Counted from the stretch's first letter, positions 1 through 11,424 are shown. The stretch is 64,000 bases of DNA from Saccharina japonica (GCA_008828725.1 MEHQ01001273.1:210522-274521); one strand, 5' to 3'. Numbers and translations: made by a program. The notes: generated by a model from the sequence alone, not told the origin.

Positions 1-190
1 CTCCTTAACCCAAATTCGTCGGAATTTCATTTTTGTAACGAAATATGTTTCAGAACATACTTCGGTCGTGATATTTATCATCCGGGAACATTTTTATTTT
101 CCTCCGAAATCATTTTTTCGGTGAGGTATGGTGCTCCTTAAGTGAGGAGCTCAGAAAAAAACATGGTGCACCTCTATCGTAGCATGCGTC
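1..190 (+). mobile_element. GACGC-MITE, 5' part cut by window edge
   Basis: The interior and right end match the other GACGC-MITEs: CTCCTTAACCCAAATTCGTC at the window start, a short GTGCTCCTTAAGTGAGGAGC palindrome, then the right inverted repeat ending in GCATGCGTC at 190. The left end lies outside the window. Confidence 0.85.
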
Positions 191-345
191 CCAACACCTC
201 ACGGCGCTTCTCGCTTGGTGTCAGCAAGGTCTGCCTGGTCGGTGAAAACCCGACATGCTCAGTCTCGCCATTGTAGGGATGCGAGGGTTTATGGCCGTAC
301 GACTACGGCCATGCATGAAAATGAAGTACACCCCCCCCCCTCCTT
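191..345 (+). repeat. Dispersed repeat G, copy 1
   Basis: About 155 bp starting with CACCTCACGGCGCTT and ending in a C-tract after AAGTACA. It is shared with 14249-14410, 53785-53925 and, in part, 53560-53640. It contains the palindrome TGGCCGTACGACTACGGCCA. No coding frame is conserved between copies. From 345 to 680 I see no gene, only half of an inverted-repeat element of family D near 630-660. Confidence 0.7.
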
Positions 346-689
346 GCACCACACGGCTTCCCTATCCTCAGGCACAGGGTTCAATTCATTCATCATACAG
401 ACCGTACAGGACACATTCAACGAGACAACTACTGTAACAACAACAACGTAAAAAGGCAAGCTGATGCTTTTGCAGGAACATACTATACGAAGTTCGGGAG
501 TGAGATTAGATAGAAACATACGAATTTCGCTAGTCATCATGTACACACCGACCGCCCCCACCCCAATGAACAATACCAAAAGCCTACAGTCGTACTCAGG
601 CATGTCACGAAGAATATCGCGAAACACTAATATTGCGGAGGACCGTACATAGTAAGTAGGACCCACGATATACCCTGGTACGATTTACT

Positions 690-1262
690 TATTTTTACGC
701 ACAACATTTTGCCCTATTTGACTAGGGTCATCCGTATTAATGGCCGTATAGGTTTCAATCGTGCTTTTGTCGCCGTCGCACGTTATCTGACGCGGAGGGC
801 AGAACACCATAAAATAAATTTCACAGGAAAACAAGGCGACGACAATGGAAGTCGTTTTACTAGCGTTCCCGAGCCCGGAAGTACCAGTATAACAGTAGCA
901 GCGCCGCCAGGTTTCAGTCTTGCTTCGCCGCTGCCGCACGACAATATCTGAAGCGGAGGGCAGAAAACACTATAATAAATGCACAGTAAATAATGGTGAC
1001 CAAAACGGAAGTCGTTTTACTAGCGTTCCCGAGCCCGGAAGTACCAGCAGTAGTAGCAGCGCCGTCGGTTTCCGTCGTACTTTGGTCTTGGTCTTGGTCT
1101 TGGTCTTGGTGTTCGTCGCCGTCGCAAGCTATCTTGCCCACTGCGTAGTCGTCGTTGTCCTCCAGGATGCACGTGAAAAACGCCACAGGTAGGTACTCGT
1201 CGTTGCCTCGGCGGTCAGCGTCGGAAAGATCGTCCAGACAAAGAACATATATATGATGGCGT
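690..1262 (-). pseudogene. Decayed 12-Cys secreted protein gene, C-terminal half with repeated tail module
   Basis: Read on the minus strand from about 1262, the frame gives LCLDDLSDADRRGNDEY, then VAFFTCILEDND and KIACDGDE. This aligns with CCLDDLSEFECLDNDAF, FICSLGEYN and EITCDGDE of the gene at 58958. Several core cysteines are gone (CC is LC, EC is AD), and the N-terminal half is not recognisable above 1262. A hexanucleotide expansion (1079-1112) turns the linker into Asp-Gln repeats. The hydrophobic tail (TSGLGNASKTTSVLV) appears twice about 163 bp apart (near 1010-1040 and 850-880), followed by a third partial ITCDGD start at about 770-790. The broken 5' half and lost cysteines argue for a pseudogene. 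Confidence 0.7.
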
Positions 1263-1540
1263 GACTGGTGCTACGGTAGGGGGATGATGTATAGGTGCTT
1301 GTTTTTCACTTGGACAGAGCCACTCGGCTGAGTGACGGCTTTACTGCGTTCATACAGTAGCTTTATTTTCATTTTTGTTGTTTTATAGCACCGACATTAG
1401 AGGTTTTGTTACGCAACGCCAACAAACCATGCTTCGGTCCGATTCTCAGTTAGATTCGGAGCCACTCGTCAGAGTGGCCAAAACCCGGTAGTGAAAATGT
1501 GGGTACCCTCTCTATCGTAGCACCAGTCGCGTCCAGGTTG

Positions 1541-1589
1541 ACCTCGAGAGAGAGAGAGGGAGGGACAGGAGAGAGAGAGATAGATAGAT

Positions 1590-1640
<51 letters not shown>
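1541..1640. repeat. GA/GATA microsatellite
   Basis: About 100 bp of (GA)n with interspersed GATA units. The surrounding stretch 1263-1870 shows no supportable gene; a degraded MITE right end (CTCTATCGTAGCACC) sits at about 1510-1525. Long Ser/Leu translations here come only from the repeat. Confidence 0.9.
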
Positions 1641-1641
<1 letters not shown>

Positions 1642-1870
1642 GGTCAGAGAGTTGGACGAACGGCACGCTACGGTCGCCCGCGCTGCTCGATCGACGAGGC
1701 GGACAGGCAGCTCTGTGGCACGTCGTCGTGTCAAAGGCCAGACAGGCCGTTAGCTTCACGGAGCACGCGTCGGCATGGTCGTCGTGGTCCGGTAGGATAG
1801 CTTATTACAGCAGCGGCTTCTGTAGTGGCGGCGTCCTTCGTGGTATCGCTGCGGTGGTGAGACGGGCATC

Positions 1871-2117
1871 GACGCATGCTACGATAGAGGTGCACCATGT
1901 TTTGTCTGAGCTCCTCACTTAAGGAGCGTTATATCTCACCGAAAAAAGGATTTTGGAGGAAACTAAAAGTGCTGCCGGATGAGAAATCTCTTGGCCGATG
2001 TATACTCTGAAACAGTAGTCGTCACAAAAATGAAAGTCCGACGTATTTGGGTTAAGGAGCCCGATCGTTCAGAAAGCGAATCAGCCAAAAAGTGCTACCT
2101 CTACCGTAGCACGCGTC
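1871..2117 (-). mobile_element. GACGC-MITE, complete, TSD CATC
   Basis: Both inverted repeats are intact: GACGCATGCTACGATAGAGG at the left and CTCTACCGTAGCACGCGTC at the right. CATC flanks both sides (1867-1870 and 2118-2121). It is 247 bp with no coding capacity. Confidence 0.95.
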
Positions 2118-2306
2118 CATCTGTTGTTGTTGTTGATGTAGTTGTACCGGTGGTACCGTCCGTGCGGTGTAGCCCGTCGCGTAAGGGGGATTCATTTGTG
2201 AGCTCTGACGAGTATTATGCGCCCGCCCGCTCTGCACGAGAGAAGTGGTACTCCTAGTGGCGAGGAGCAGCAGCAGCAGCAACAGCAGGATCCTCGATGT
2301 CGAGAC

Positions 2307-2307
2307 N
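2307..2307. other. Single N in assembly
   Basis: One undetermined base lies just after a short CAG run (2261-2290). It probably marks a scaffold join or unresolved base. No gene is seen in 2118-2650. Confidence 0.9.
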
Positions 2308-2649
2308 ATGGAAATATATTTGCACTAAATTTTGTGCTGGTGTGTATTAACGTCTTAGCTGTACGGAAACAAGACTTGGGGAGGAGTAACGATGTTGGGG
2401 GCATTACGGGTCAATTATGAGTCATTTCGGGGCAATTAAATGCCGTTTCGGGTCAATTTCGGGGTAATTTCGGAACATTTTTTTTCGAAAAAACGACAAT
2501 TATCTCCGATTTCAATTTTAAGACCGGATTTGGATTCTTCTCGGTCCCCCGGTTCTTGCTGACTTTGTTTCATCTGTCAACTCTCAAAACTGCGCGAGAT
2601 AAAGTGGGTAGCCAGCAAAGTGAAAATTTGATCGCAGTGACGAACCATA

Positions 2650-3330
2650 TGAAATGATCTGTATGATCTGTATGATCTGTATGATCTGTATGATCTGTAT
2701 GATCTGTATGATCTGTATGATCTGTATGATCTGTATGATCTGTATGATCTGTATGATCTGTATGATCTGTATGATCTGTATGATCTGTATGATCTGTATG
2801 ATCTGTATGATCTGTATGATCTGTATGATCTGTATGATCTGTATGATCTGTATGATCTGTATGATCTGTATGATCTGTATGATCTGTATGATCTGTATGA
2901 TCTGTATGATCTGTATGATCTGTATGATCTGTATGATCTGTATGATCTGTATGATCTGTATGATCTGTATGATCTGTATGATCTGTATGATCTGTATGAT
3001 CTGTATGATCTGTATGATCTGTATGATCTGTATGATCTGTATGATCTGTATGATCTGTATGATCTGTATGATCTGTATGATCTGTATGATCTGTATGATC
3101 TGTATGATCTGTATGATCTGTATGATCTGTATGATCTGTATGATCTGTATGATCTGTATGATCTGTATGATCTGTATGATCTGTATGATCTGTATGATCT
3201 GTATGATCTGTATGATCTGTATGGTCTGTATGATCTGTATGATCTGTATGATCTGTATGGTCTGTATGATCTGTATGATCTGTATGGTCTGTATGGTCTG
3301 TATGATCTGCATGATCTGTGTGGTCTAGAT
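2650..3330. repeat. 9-bp minisatellite TGTATGATC, about 74 copies
   Basis: Nearly perfect head-to-tail array of a 9-bp unit for about 670 bp. Because the unit is a multiple of three, all frames stay open (Met-Ile-Cys one way, Ile-Gln-Ile the other), which is not evidence of coding. The first part is perfect; variants (TGTATGGTC) gather at the right edge from about 3221, where the array decays. A decayed relative lies at 34757-34920. Confidence 0.98.
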
Positions 3331-3829
3331 GATCATTCTGCCACAGGTGGAAGCCATTGAAGCTGCATGATGAGCTAGGACATCACAGGTAGCCGGGGAC
3401 CCACCCGTCCCCCTTGCACGATATGGGCGCAGTAGTAAGCACATCCTCGTGGAGACTCGCGGAACAATGAACCAAAAACGGACAAGGCGTCGGCGTCGAC
3501 AAACCCTTTTGATGTTTCGTGTGGTGGTCCGCACATTGGTTTTGTTTTTTAGATTTTTTTCTGTCTAAAACGCGCGAGCGGCGTAGTCGCCCACGGTTCG
3601 GGCCTATGCCTTATTAGCATCGATGCACTACGAGTACGAGGGTTGGGGTTAAGGTTTGGGCTTTGGGTTCAGGGTCCTCGACGCCTTATTCTGGTGACGT
3701 TGTCAAACCGCAACCTAAAAAAGCAACGGATATAAAACCAGCAAATAATAACAATACTGCACCAGGTATTTTATCTGATGGAACGGTTTGTATGATGAAA
3801 GACGGAGGTAAAGGTGACTCATAAAATTA
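3331..3829. other. No gene seen; degenerate telomere-like tract
   Basis: The stretch holds a G/T-rich tract at about 3638-3680 (GGGTTGGGGTTAAGGTTTGGG) resembling degenerate TTAGGG/TTTAGGG repeats, and weak similarity to the 3' side of repeat G at 3390-3510. No coding region is supported. Confidence 0.4.
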
Positions 3830-4760
3830 GGGACATACTGGAGAAGCCTCTCGGCATATCGTTTTACAATTCCCACGGTCTTCCGCGGTTGCCCACGGCG
3901 GGAATCTCCACGGGCACACCCACGGTAACGCGTACATCGTGAGAGACTGTGCGGGCCCGAGGGGTATCCCGTAGGAGACCACACCGTGCGTGCCTGTGGA
4001 GATTGCGATTGCCGTGGAACCCGTAGATGCCTCTGTGCCGGTTCGATTCTCGTGGGAGCTCTCGTGTGGGTTCCCACACGCTGAACCGTGGAAACACGGC
4101 GGGAAAGATGTAAACAATGGTTGCCTGGTGGGTTACCGCGTGTCCCCCCCGCCTTTCCGGAAAATACTGTGTGGTACACCGCGGGAGACTATCCTGTGGG
4201 TGTGCCCGTAAGGATTCACCCCCGGGGATGCACAGTTGATGAGCACGAGCCAGAGATGCTGGAAAGCAGCCCCACGAGATTTCGAGGAAGTAAACTGTTT
4301 GCCTGCGGGGGACCCACACGGTTCACCATGGACTTTCCACGAAAAAAAAACCGCGGCAAAGTGGTGGATTCCCACGAGCGGGGTTTTCCACCACGGGAAC
4401 CCGCGGTTAAAAATTATCACGAGTGGACATTTCCACCGGAATACACCGAACCGGTGGAATTGCCAAGGTTTTTGGTCCACGACCCGGCATGCTGGGGCTA
4501 CACAACGAAAACTAATCATTCTCGACGTCGTCGACATATGCATGCGTGCATGTAGACCCTGCACGTCGCCAGTTGTATTTTATTCGTCGACCTCGTGGAG
4601 TCTCTTTTGGGTCCCGTACAGGAATTCCCCAGGGGAGGGGTTATGAGGGACCCCGCGAGAGTTCCCACGGGACACCCGGCGAGCAGCCCCCCCCCCCCCC
4701 GTGAGATACCGTGGAATATATCGAACGTGATGTGCCATCGGATCCCACCGGTGACTTATC
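3830..4760. repeat. Cluster of CCCACGG / CCGTGGAA motifs in both orientations
   Basis: Dozens of short words related to TTCCCACGG, CCACGGGAA, GTGGGTTCCCAC and TTCCACCGG occur in both orientations with irregular spacing, making many small palindromes. This is not a tandem repeat with fixed period. The longest frames across it (about 150 aa) have compositions dictated by the motif and are not credible genes. The layout recalls subterminal transposase-binding arrays of CACTA or hAT elements, which is inference. Confidence 0.6.
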
Positions 4761-4794
4761 ACCCCCCCGCGGTTTGGGTCATTATTTCCATATC

Positions 4795-5030
4795 TCAGAC
4801 GGATCATGATCTAGATCATCTACATAATATATATCATGATCTAGATCATCTACCAATAGATCATGATCTAGATCATCTACAAATAGATCACGATCTAGAT
4901 CATTTACAGATAGATCACGATCTAGATCATCTACCTGCAACTAATGAACTAGATAAATAATCAAAATATAAATTATGATCAATGAATTGATCATCTACAG
5001 ATAGATCGCGATCTAGATCATCCAGTTCCT
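4795..5030. repeat. GATC-palindrome array
   Basis: About five units of roughly 27-30 bp built on AGATCATGATCTAGATCATC followed by TACA, plus a further unit at 4983-5022. Each unit contains nested palindromes around GATC. Related words occur at 5160-5190, 10370-10780 and 35036-35070. Confidence 0.85.
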
Positions 5031-5219
5031 CGCTTGCCGTTGTGAGAGACTGATTGTGCAGGATCTGCGTTGAACAGCTCCAACCCAGGAAACAGCAAGT
5101 GCTCGTACGAAGGTCATGCGGATCATTTTACGGGTCCCAACCCCGGCAAGAAATGAGCTACTAGCAGCGTAGATCATACAGATCATACAAAATCGAGAAT
5201 ACATTATTTATTTATTTGC

Positions 5220-6453
5220 CCTTTAAAAGAAAGGATCTAGATCACGAAGTGTGGGAGAATATTCCCTAACGGCCGGTTTGCACGATAATATCACTTTTTC
5301 TGTGTTGTTTGGTTCACAGGACTACTTTACGTACGTTTGGCGTAGTACGTAGCGCATACCTGGTATAGATCTTTGGTCGAGCTTCGCGACCGAACTTTTC
5401 TTCTTTCTCGAAGTCAGCCATGTGTCGGGTGAGATTTCGTGTGAGAAAGAGCTCAGAAAACAAGCCACCACATCCCTACCCGGGGGCTATTTGCTCCGGT
5501 GCGACCCCACAGAGAAAATGATACATCACCCCCCGGGACACCACATGACCCATCATACACTTCCCCGTGGGAGCCTGGGCAAAGAACGCAAGAATACTGA
5601 TGATACGAGTCGTAAGTATTTTTATCTGCCCGATCTACAGAGAGAGAGACAAGTATTAATAGTATAGATATATCTATCTCCTGTTAAATATACATGTCGT
5701 GTTGTCTTTCGGGCATACATGTACGTACGTGTTTGCCAGAGGTGGGATATGTGTGTATGCATTTGACACATCCGGACTGTTACTACTACAGTAGTCAGTG
5801 TGGCTTGTGGCACAACACCTACTACCTCGTAACGGCACCCGCAGGATCTATACGTACAGCAGATGATCTACCAGATCTATATTTTTAGTGTACCATTGTG
5901 ATCGGAAATATAAGGACCGTTCCAGTATTAATATCAATATAAAGCGATTCCTATAGTTACGTCCAGAGTGGTATGCTCCCAGAAATGGACAGAGAAAGGC
6001 AACACACAGGAACAACCACTCGTAACTGTTTCATACAATCATACTGCTGATACTACGTACCCTGTCTGTGCAAGGTATACTACAGTATTATATTATATTA
6101 TATATATAGTTATGTTTGTGAAATTTTCGCACTTTTCGCAACTTTTCTCTTCGTACGAGCACTTTCCGGCAAAACGCTAAGTACCCCGACACAGCAAGCC
6201 CGGCCGGACACATTGGTCGAGGTTTGGGCTCGATCCGAGCTCTGTGGCTCGAGTGGCGGGCGCTCGAAGTTTTTTTTCCCGCGGGAGTGGATAAGCCGAT
6301 TTCCCGGGTTTCGCTGCGTGAGGCCCTGTTCATGTTCAGTCGTGCGTTTTTTGTGCGTTTCTTGCCGAGAGCACGGGGAGCACACACGAACAACAGCAGC
6401 ACCACAGAGAGCGTGTTACAAACAGTACAACCTCAATGTTACAAACCTGCTGC

Positions 6454-6489
<36 letters not shown>

Positions 6490-8090
6490 ATTACATCATG
6501 CATGCGCGTGCCTCAGATCCGTGCTGTACCGTGACGAGTTGCTTTTGTCGAAGCCTGCGATTTTCCGAGTCATGGTATAATACCTGTAGATCGATGCTCA
6601 TGTACGAATCTCTCCGCTGTCCCGAAATGTAAGAATTTTGTTTCTTAAAACTATATATAAACTGTCGTTACTATTCCGGGCAGAGTGATACAACACTGTG
6701 CGCCTCGAAGGCAGATCTGTGATGTGCTCTGTTGTTGCTACGAGCTACGAGTAGTTTTGCTTTCATAGGAGCCAGCAATCCGTCACCAAACGACACCACC
6801 ACCACCACTCTTCAACCCGCTGCTGCTGTTGATGTTGCTGTAGTGCTGTGGCTAGCTGTGTCTATCGGAGCCTACCGTCCATAATCCACACCATCTATCT
6901 ACCCTTTTCTGTTCTGCTGCTGTGTGTGTAACAGAGCCACGCCCACTCTGACCGGAAATTAATGACCGCTTTTGAATACCACGATACATCACACAACATG
7001 CAACGAACACAAGCAACGCCACAGCCCCGGCTAGAAGCACAAGCAGCAGACGTGACTGTGGCGGATCCACCGTATACTGCTGTGGCTATTAATTAATGGT
7101 TGCTTCATCGCAGCAGGCTTGCATCCGTCATCAGGCACCACCATCTCTCTCTCTTCTGCTGCTGTTCTGTTGTTGCTTGCTGCTGTGCTTGCATCATGTA
7201 TGTGCGACCTGTCGTGTGGCTGACGCGGGCCGCGACAAATAATCGTGTAGTACAGGAAAATGTATCTTTGAAAGTATAGGCAAACGGTCACCATGCACGA
7301 TTTTATGCTTGAAGGCTTGAGTTCGATCCTTGGCGATGACTCTGGATACTTTTCTTTTTTTTTGTATTGTACGTAACCCAGACCCCCATAATATAAGACA
7401 GAAAGCACACAAAAACTAAGTGGACTTCTTAGGCAGGTATACAATATGATATGCGTATGATACAATATCGCATGCTGTTGTTTTGATATTGATAGTAGGT
7501 TTTCGATTCGCCCTTGCGCCACTCACCCAGGCACGTCCCGGAGGGGAACCTTGTACTACAGTAGTAGTGTGGTCTACTGCTGCTGTATCGTAATATTGTA
7601 CCGCGGCTGCTGTGGTTTTGCCTGGAAATTTTGGTTTTGGAGGGAGAGAGTTGGAAGGCCTCTTCCTTTTGCTGTCCATGGAGGAACGGCGGCGAGGAGC
7701 ACGCCACGCTTGAGGCTCAGGACTGCAGCAGTCGGCATATAAACTACTGTAGCAAGCTTACAATCGCTACGGGGTACTTTAAACTGTCAAGTACAACTAC
7801 TAAGTTGTACTCGTAGTGTGTTGGTTTTGTTGAGCGAAAAGGATCCCAGCTTATCAACCAATCGTATTATGCTCGTATCATATATTTACACGTACGTCCG
7901 TTTTGCTTATGAAGAGCTACGGGTATGGCTCATAGATGAAGAGGACCGAGAGGGAAACGGAAAAATAAAACTAACGGTTTATTTGCCAGACAGGTACAGC
8001 AACAACATCAGTCTGGTCTTGGTCTGGTAGATGATCGCGTGCATGCTGATGGTGCGAGCAAAAAGCGGGAAACACGAGAGGTCACAGCAC
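5220..8090. other. No supported gene; scattered simple repeats
   Basis: Only short frames occur. A CAG run (6451-6488) produces a poly-Gln frame. A minus-strand frame at about 6852-7070 has one hydrophobic segment (LLLVLLAGAVALLVFVACCV) but no ATG; it could be a terminal exon with a membrane anchor, though I cannot support a gene. A GTTCGATCC box followed by a T-run at 7316-7365 was checked as a tRNA or SINE and is not convincing. Confidence 0.4.
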
Positions 8091-8098
8091 TTCACACA

Positions 8099-8354
8099 GC
8101 ACCACCACCACCACCACCACTACAGTAACACTGACCGATACCAACAACGACGACGACGACAAGAACACCACCAGCAGCAGCAGCAGCAGCAGGAGGAGAA
8201 GCAACAACAGCAGTAGAGGAGAAGGAACAGCAGCAGGACAGGAAAAGCAGCAGCAGCAGCAGCAAGCAGCAGCAGCAGCAGCAGCAACAGCACCAGCAGC
8301 AGCAGGAGAAGAAGTAGCAGGAGAAGGAGCAACACACATCAGCAACAACGGAAC

Positions 8355-8402
<48 letters not shown>

Positions 8403-8440
8403 GGCAGCAGCAGCAGGAGGAGCAGCACAGCCGCAGGAAC
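8099..8440. repeat. CAC and CAG/CTG trinucleotide tract
   Basis: A short (CAC)n run is followed by about 280 bp of interrupted CAG with GAA/GAG variants. All frames stay open as poly-Gln, poly-Ser, poly-Ala, or poly-Leu and poly-Cys on the other strand. Similar CTG runs lie at 8945-8968, 38140-38165, 38705-38745 and 39060-39165. Between 8440 and 9780 there are also GA repeats at 8757-8810 and no supported gene. Confidence 0.95.
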
Positions 8441-8757
8441 TTCAACGGCGGCACCAAACAACAGCAACGAGCGGATCATTCACAACACACGGAAGAGAGA
8501 ACGAAGAGAATCACGCGTACGTATACATACAGGTGAAGTCCTCCCGATCGTAAACAAAAATACACGAACCAGCTTTTTCTTGCTTTCTTGTCACGCCACA
8601 CCTGTTTGTCTTTTGTCTGGTGCACTCTCGTACAGTCTTCCTCTGCTGTACTCACTGCTGCTGCTTGCTACTGCCGCTGCGGCTGTGTGTACGTATAGCG
8701 GTGCCGGGGATCCCGGCAAAACAGCCCATCACAGGCAATCAGGAGTTACGAGGAGAC

Positions 8758-8790
<33 letters not shown>

Positions 8791-9788
8791 TCGTACGTAA
8801 AAGAGAGAGGAGGTGTTTGTGGCGTGCGTTTGTTTTTCCTGGTACATTCGTACAACGGCCACAAACTCGAATCTTTACAACTTTCGCTCTGTGGTGACTC
8901 TTGTTGGGTTTCTTGCTGCTTGCTGTTGTTGCTGCTTGCTGCTTGCTGCTGCTGCTGCTGCTGCTGTGTGTGTATGGCTTCGTCCCGGCACTAGGTCGTA
9001 CTGTACGAGCCAATGGGGTAGTCAAATAAGGACATGTATACAAGGAGGAAGGAGGCAGGGAGAGCAGTAGGGAGGACAGGAGAGAGAGCGTGGGGCATGC
9101 GTGGGGGGCGAGTCTCGGGAAGGAATGCGTACCGCAGCACAATGCGGCACAACAGCATGTCGTTTTGGAGAAATTATTTCTGACACGAAGAAAAACAAAA
9201 CAAAAAAGTGGATTTTTCCATTTTTTCTTTTTTTTTCCCAGACTATTTTCTACCGGTATTTATCTCAAGGATTTTTGTGTCCGAAATTATAATGACCGTT
9301 TTATATTTTCTGTTCATGATGAAACGGTCCTTATATATAAGTATAAGGTATTCATTTCCGCTTGCGTGTGGTTTTTATCGCATGCCGGGAAAATCATTGC
9401 TCTTGCCGCAGAGATTCTTCTGGCTGCACATACATGCACACCGCAGACAAACGTACTATTATACTGTGGTACACATCATCATCACGCTCTTCCACACGCT
9501 CTCTCTGCTCTTCTCGCGGTGCCTGCTCCTTTTTGCAGCGGTTGGCTGTCTTGGCTGGCTGGCTGGCTGGCTCCTACCGATTGATCACACCAGACAAAGC
9601 CATACCCACAGAGTGAGTGGTAGAACAACACACGACGGCGGTATCGTAGAGGGCCACAAATAAGAAGTTGTCTGGGTTTAGAAAGTCGGGCTCATCCAAG
9701 CTCATCGCGCTAAAATACTGCTATTGGACCCTGCTCACCGGCGCTCTGAACATCAGTACGTACAGCCGACGAGGTACCTGGTATAGTA

Positions 9789-9985
9789 TAGCTGTACCGG
9801 ACACAAACAGTAAGAAACAGGCTGATAAGAAGAGAGGCCGAGGTTGACAGTAAAATTCAAGAAGAGTCGTTTTCTCGAAATGAATGCAGAAAGCACCCTC
9901 GCTCAAATGAGAAACCCAGCTTGGGCCCTCGGCTTTCCTGTTTCTGATTACGAGGTGTCCGGTGCTGCTGTCTTTTGTACTCCGG
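9789..9985. mobile_element. MITE family C (AATAAGAAACAGG ends), copy 1
   Basis: Ends are inverted: ACCGGACAC...AGTAAGAAACAGG at the left and CCTGTTTCTGATTACGAGGTGTCCGGT at the right. The interior shares GAAAGCACCCTC and TCAAATGAGAAACCCAGC with copies at 17808, 39600 and 40105. No coding capacity. Confidence 0.75.
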
Positions 9986-10369
9986 ACAGATAACGTGACC
10001 CATATTGGCGTACGTGTGACATAAATACCGAACAAAACGACCCTTGCACTTCCGTCCAGCTGCGTGTTACTGTATGTACCGGTATGCAAGGGCCTCTACG
10101 TGTGGGTATTTACCGGGCATGCCGAAGCATGCATACCTCCAGGCCGGCATGCCCAATACGGACCAAGAAGAAACAAGAAACGCTGCAGTTTCAGTCTAAA
10201 TTCGTTTCAGATCAGACGTTTCCCGTCATGCAGATGCTCTACGAGTATGTACCACTCACTCAACTCTGTATACGAGTTGTGGCGCTTTTTTTCACGTTTG
10301 TTTGGCATGCTCTTATCTCCGGCATTCGGTTCAACTGCTGCCATCCGTCTCGTCAAAGAAAGTTCACAC

Positions 10370-10960
10370 CTCCGACAGATCATGATCTATAGATGATCTA
10401 CAAGTTTGTAGATCATCTATGTACTACTGTGTAGATCATCTATCTGTAGACCATCTACTTTTACGGGGTATCATACATTCAGTAAAAATAGATAAAACAT
10501 ATAGGTTTTTGTGTGTACCACATAGGTCCCCGATTTACTACGTATGGGTCCCCATGTAGCAGATGATCTACTCGTAGATCATCTCTATAGATCATCTACT
10601 CACTGTAGATCATCTAGATCACGAACTGCCGTTATGAGTTTTTCAGCAGGGTCCGTGCGCAGCCTAGATAATCTAGATCCTCTAGATCATGACGTGCCGT
10701 TATTGTTTGTTCGTCTGCAGGGTCCGTGCAGTCTACATCATACAGATCATCTAAAACAACAACACAGCAGTAGATCATGACGTACGTGCTGTTATGAGTT
10801 TTTTTTTTCTGCAGGACCCGTGTGAAAGTAGCACATAGTTTTTTTTTCTGCAGGACCCGTGTGAAAGTAGCACATATATATATACCAAACCCAGGAAACT
10901 TGGATCACAGTAGTAGTAGTACTTGTAGTGCATATCATGCAGATCATGCAGAATTTAAAG
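10370..10960. repeat. GATC-rich repeat region
   Basis: Repeated TAGATCATCTA and GATCATGATCTA words occur in both orientations, interleaved with three copies of a unit containing TGCCGTTATGAGTTTTT and CTGCAGGACCCGTG. Similar text occurs at 5040-5190, 34935-35010 and 36415-36560, so it is a dispersed family. A family D half-element (ATATAGGTTTTTGTGTGTACC) sits at about 10490-10545. Confidence 0.65.
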
Positions 10961-11424
10961 CTCTCACACCCGGCAACATAATGATGAGCTACAGTACTGC
11001 TACAGTAGTGAGTCTAATGTATCTTCCCTGGGATATCTGTATCACGAAGTGGGTCTCGTATATCCGTCTAGTGTGCTCAAGAGTGTGACACCACCCATAG
11101 AAGGGAGGGGACGCAACGTAGGCGACCCTTGTCATTACGAAACGCATTTTAGTCGTAACTACAGCAATGAAACGGTTCCAAAACCGTAACACAGACATCG
11201 TACAACACGGCATCAACATCGTTTATTTACTCGCAATCAGCACCTCCTATCCTCAATAACAGCTCGTACAGTACCTTTACTGCCCGGTAGTACTTACAGA
11301 AAGAAGGATCGCCCGGACCGAAACCACAGAAGAAATAAACGATACTGCCGTCACCGACAAAAAATATCGACAATAAACACGTTCCACAAGCAAACGTCTA
11401 ATCGTGTGCCAGCGATGTACATTG

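Noticed and set aside
2584..3328. Frames of over 220 codons reading Met-Ile-Cys or Ile-Gln-Ile repeats
   Set aside because: They are the translation of a perfect 9-bp minisatellite, open on both strands for arithmetic reasons.
3960..4060. tRNA at GGTTCGATTCTCG
   Set aside because: B-box-like word only; no A-box at the right distance and no cloverleaf.
3715..4564. Overlapping frames of 140-155 codons
   Set aside because: Composition follows the CCCACGG motif cluster; four frames are open at once and none has a recognisable domain.
2650..5030. CRISPR-like repeat arrays
   Set aside because: Units are contiguous or irregular with no unique spacers, no cas genes, and the genome is eukaryotic.
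5422..5667. 81-codon plus-strand frame
   Set aside because: Average composition, no signal or domain, and no counterpart elsewhere in the window.
7200..7370. tRNA-derived SINE at GAGTTCGATCC plus T-run
   Set aside because: Box spacing too long, stems do not pair, and no second copy was seen in the window.
8031..8457. Poly-Gln, poly-His, poly-Leu and poly-Cys proteins
   Set aside because: CAG/CAC tract readings on both strands; no domain, signal or flanking coding sequence.
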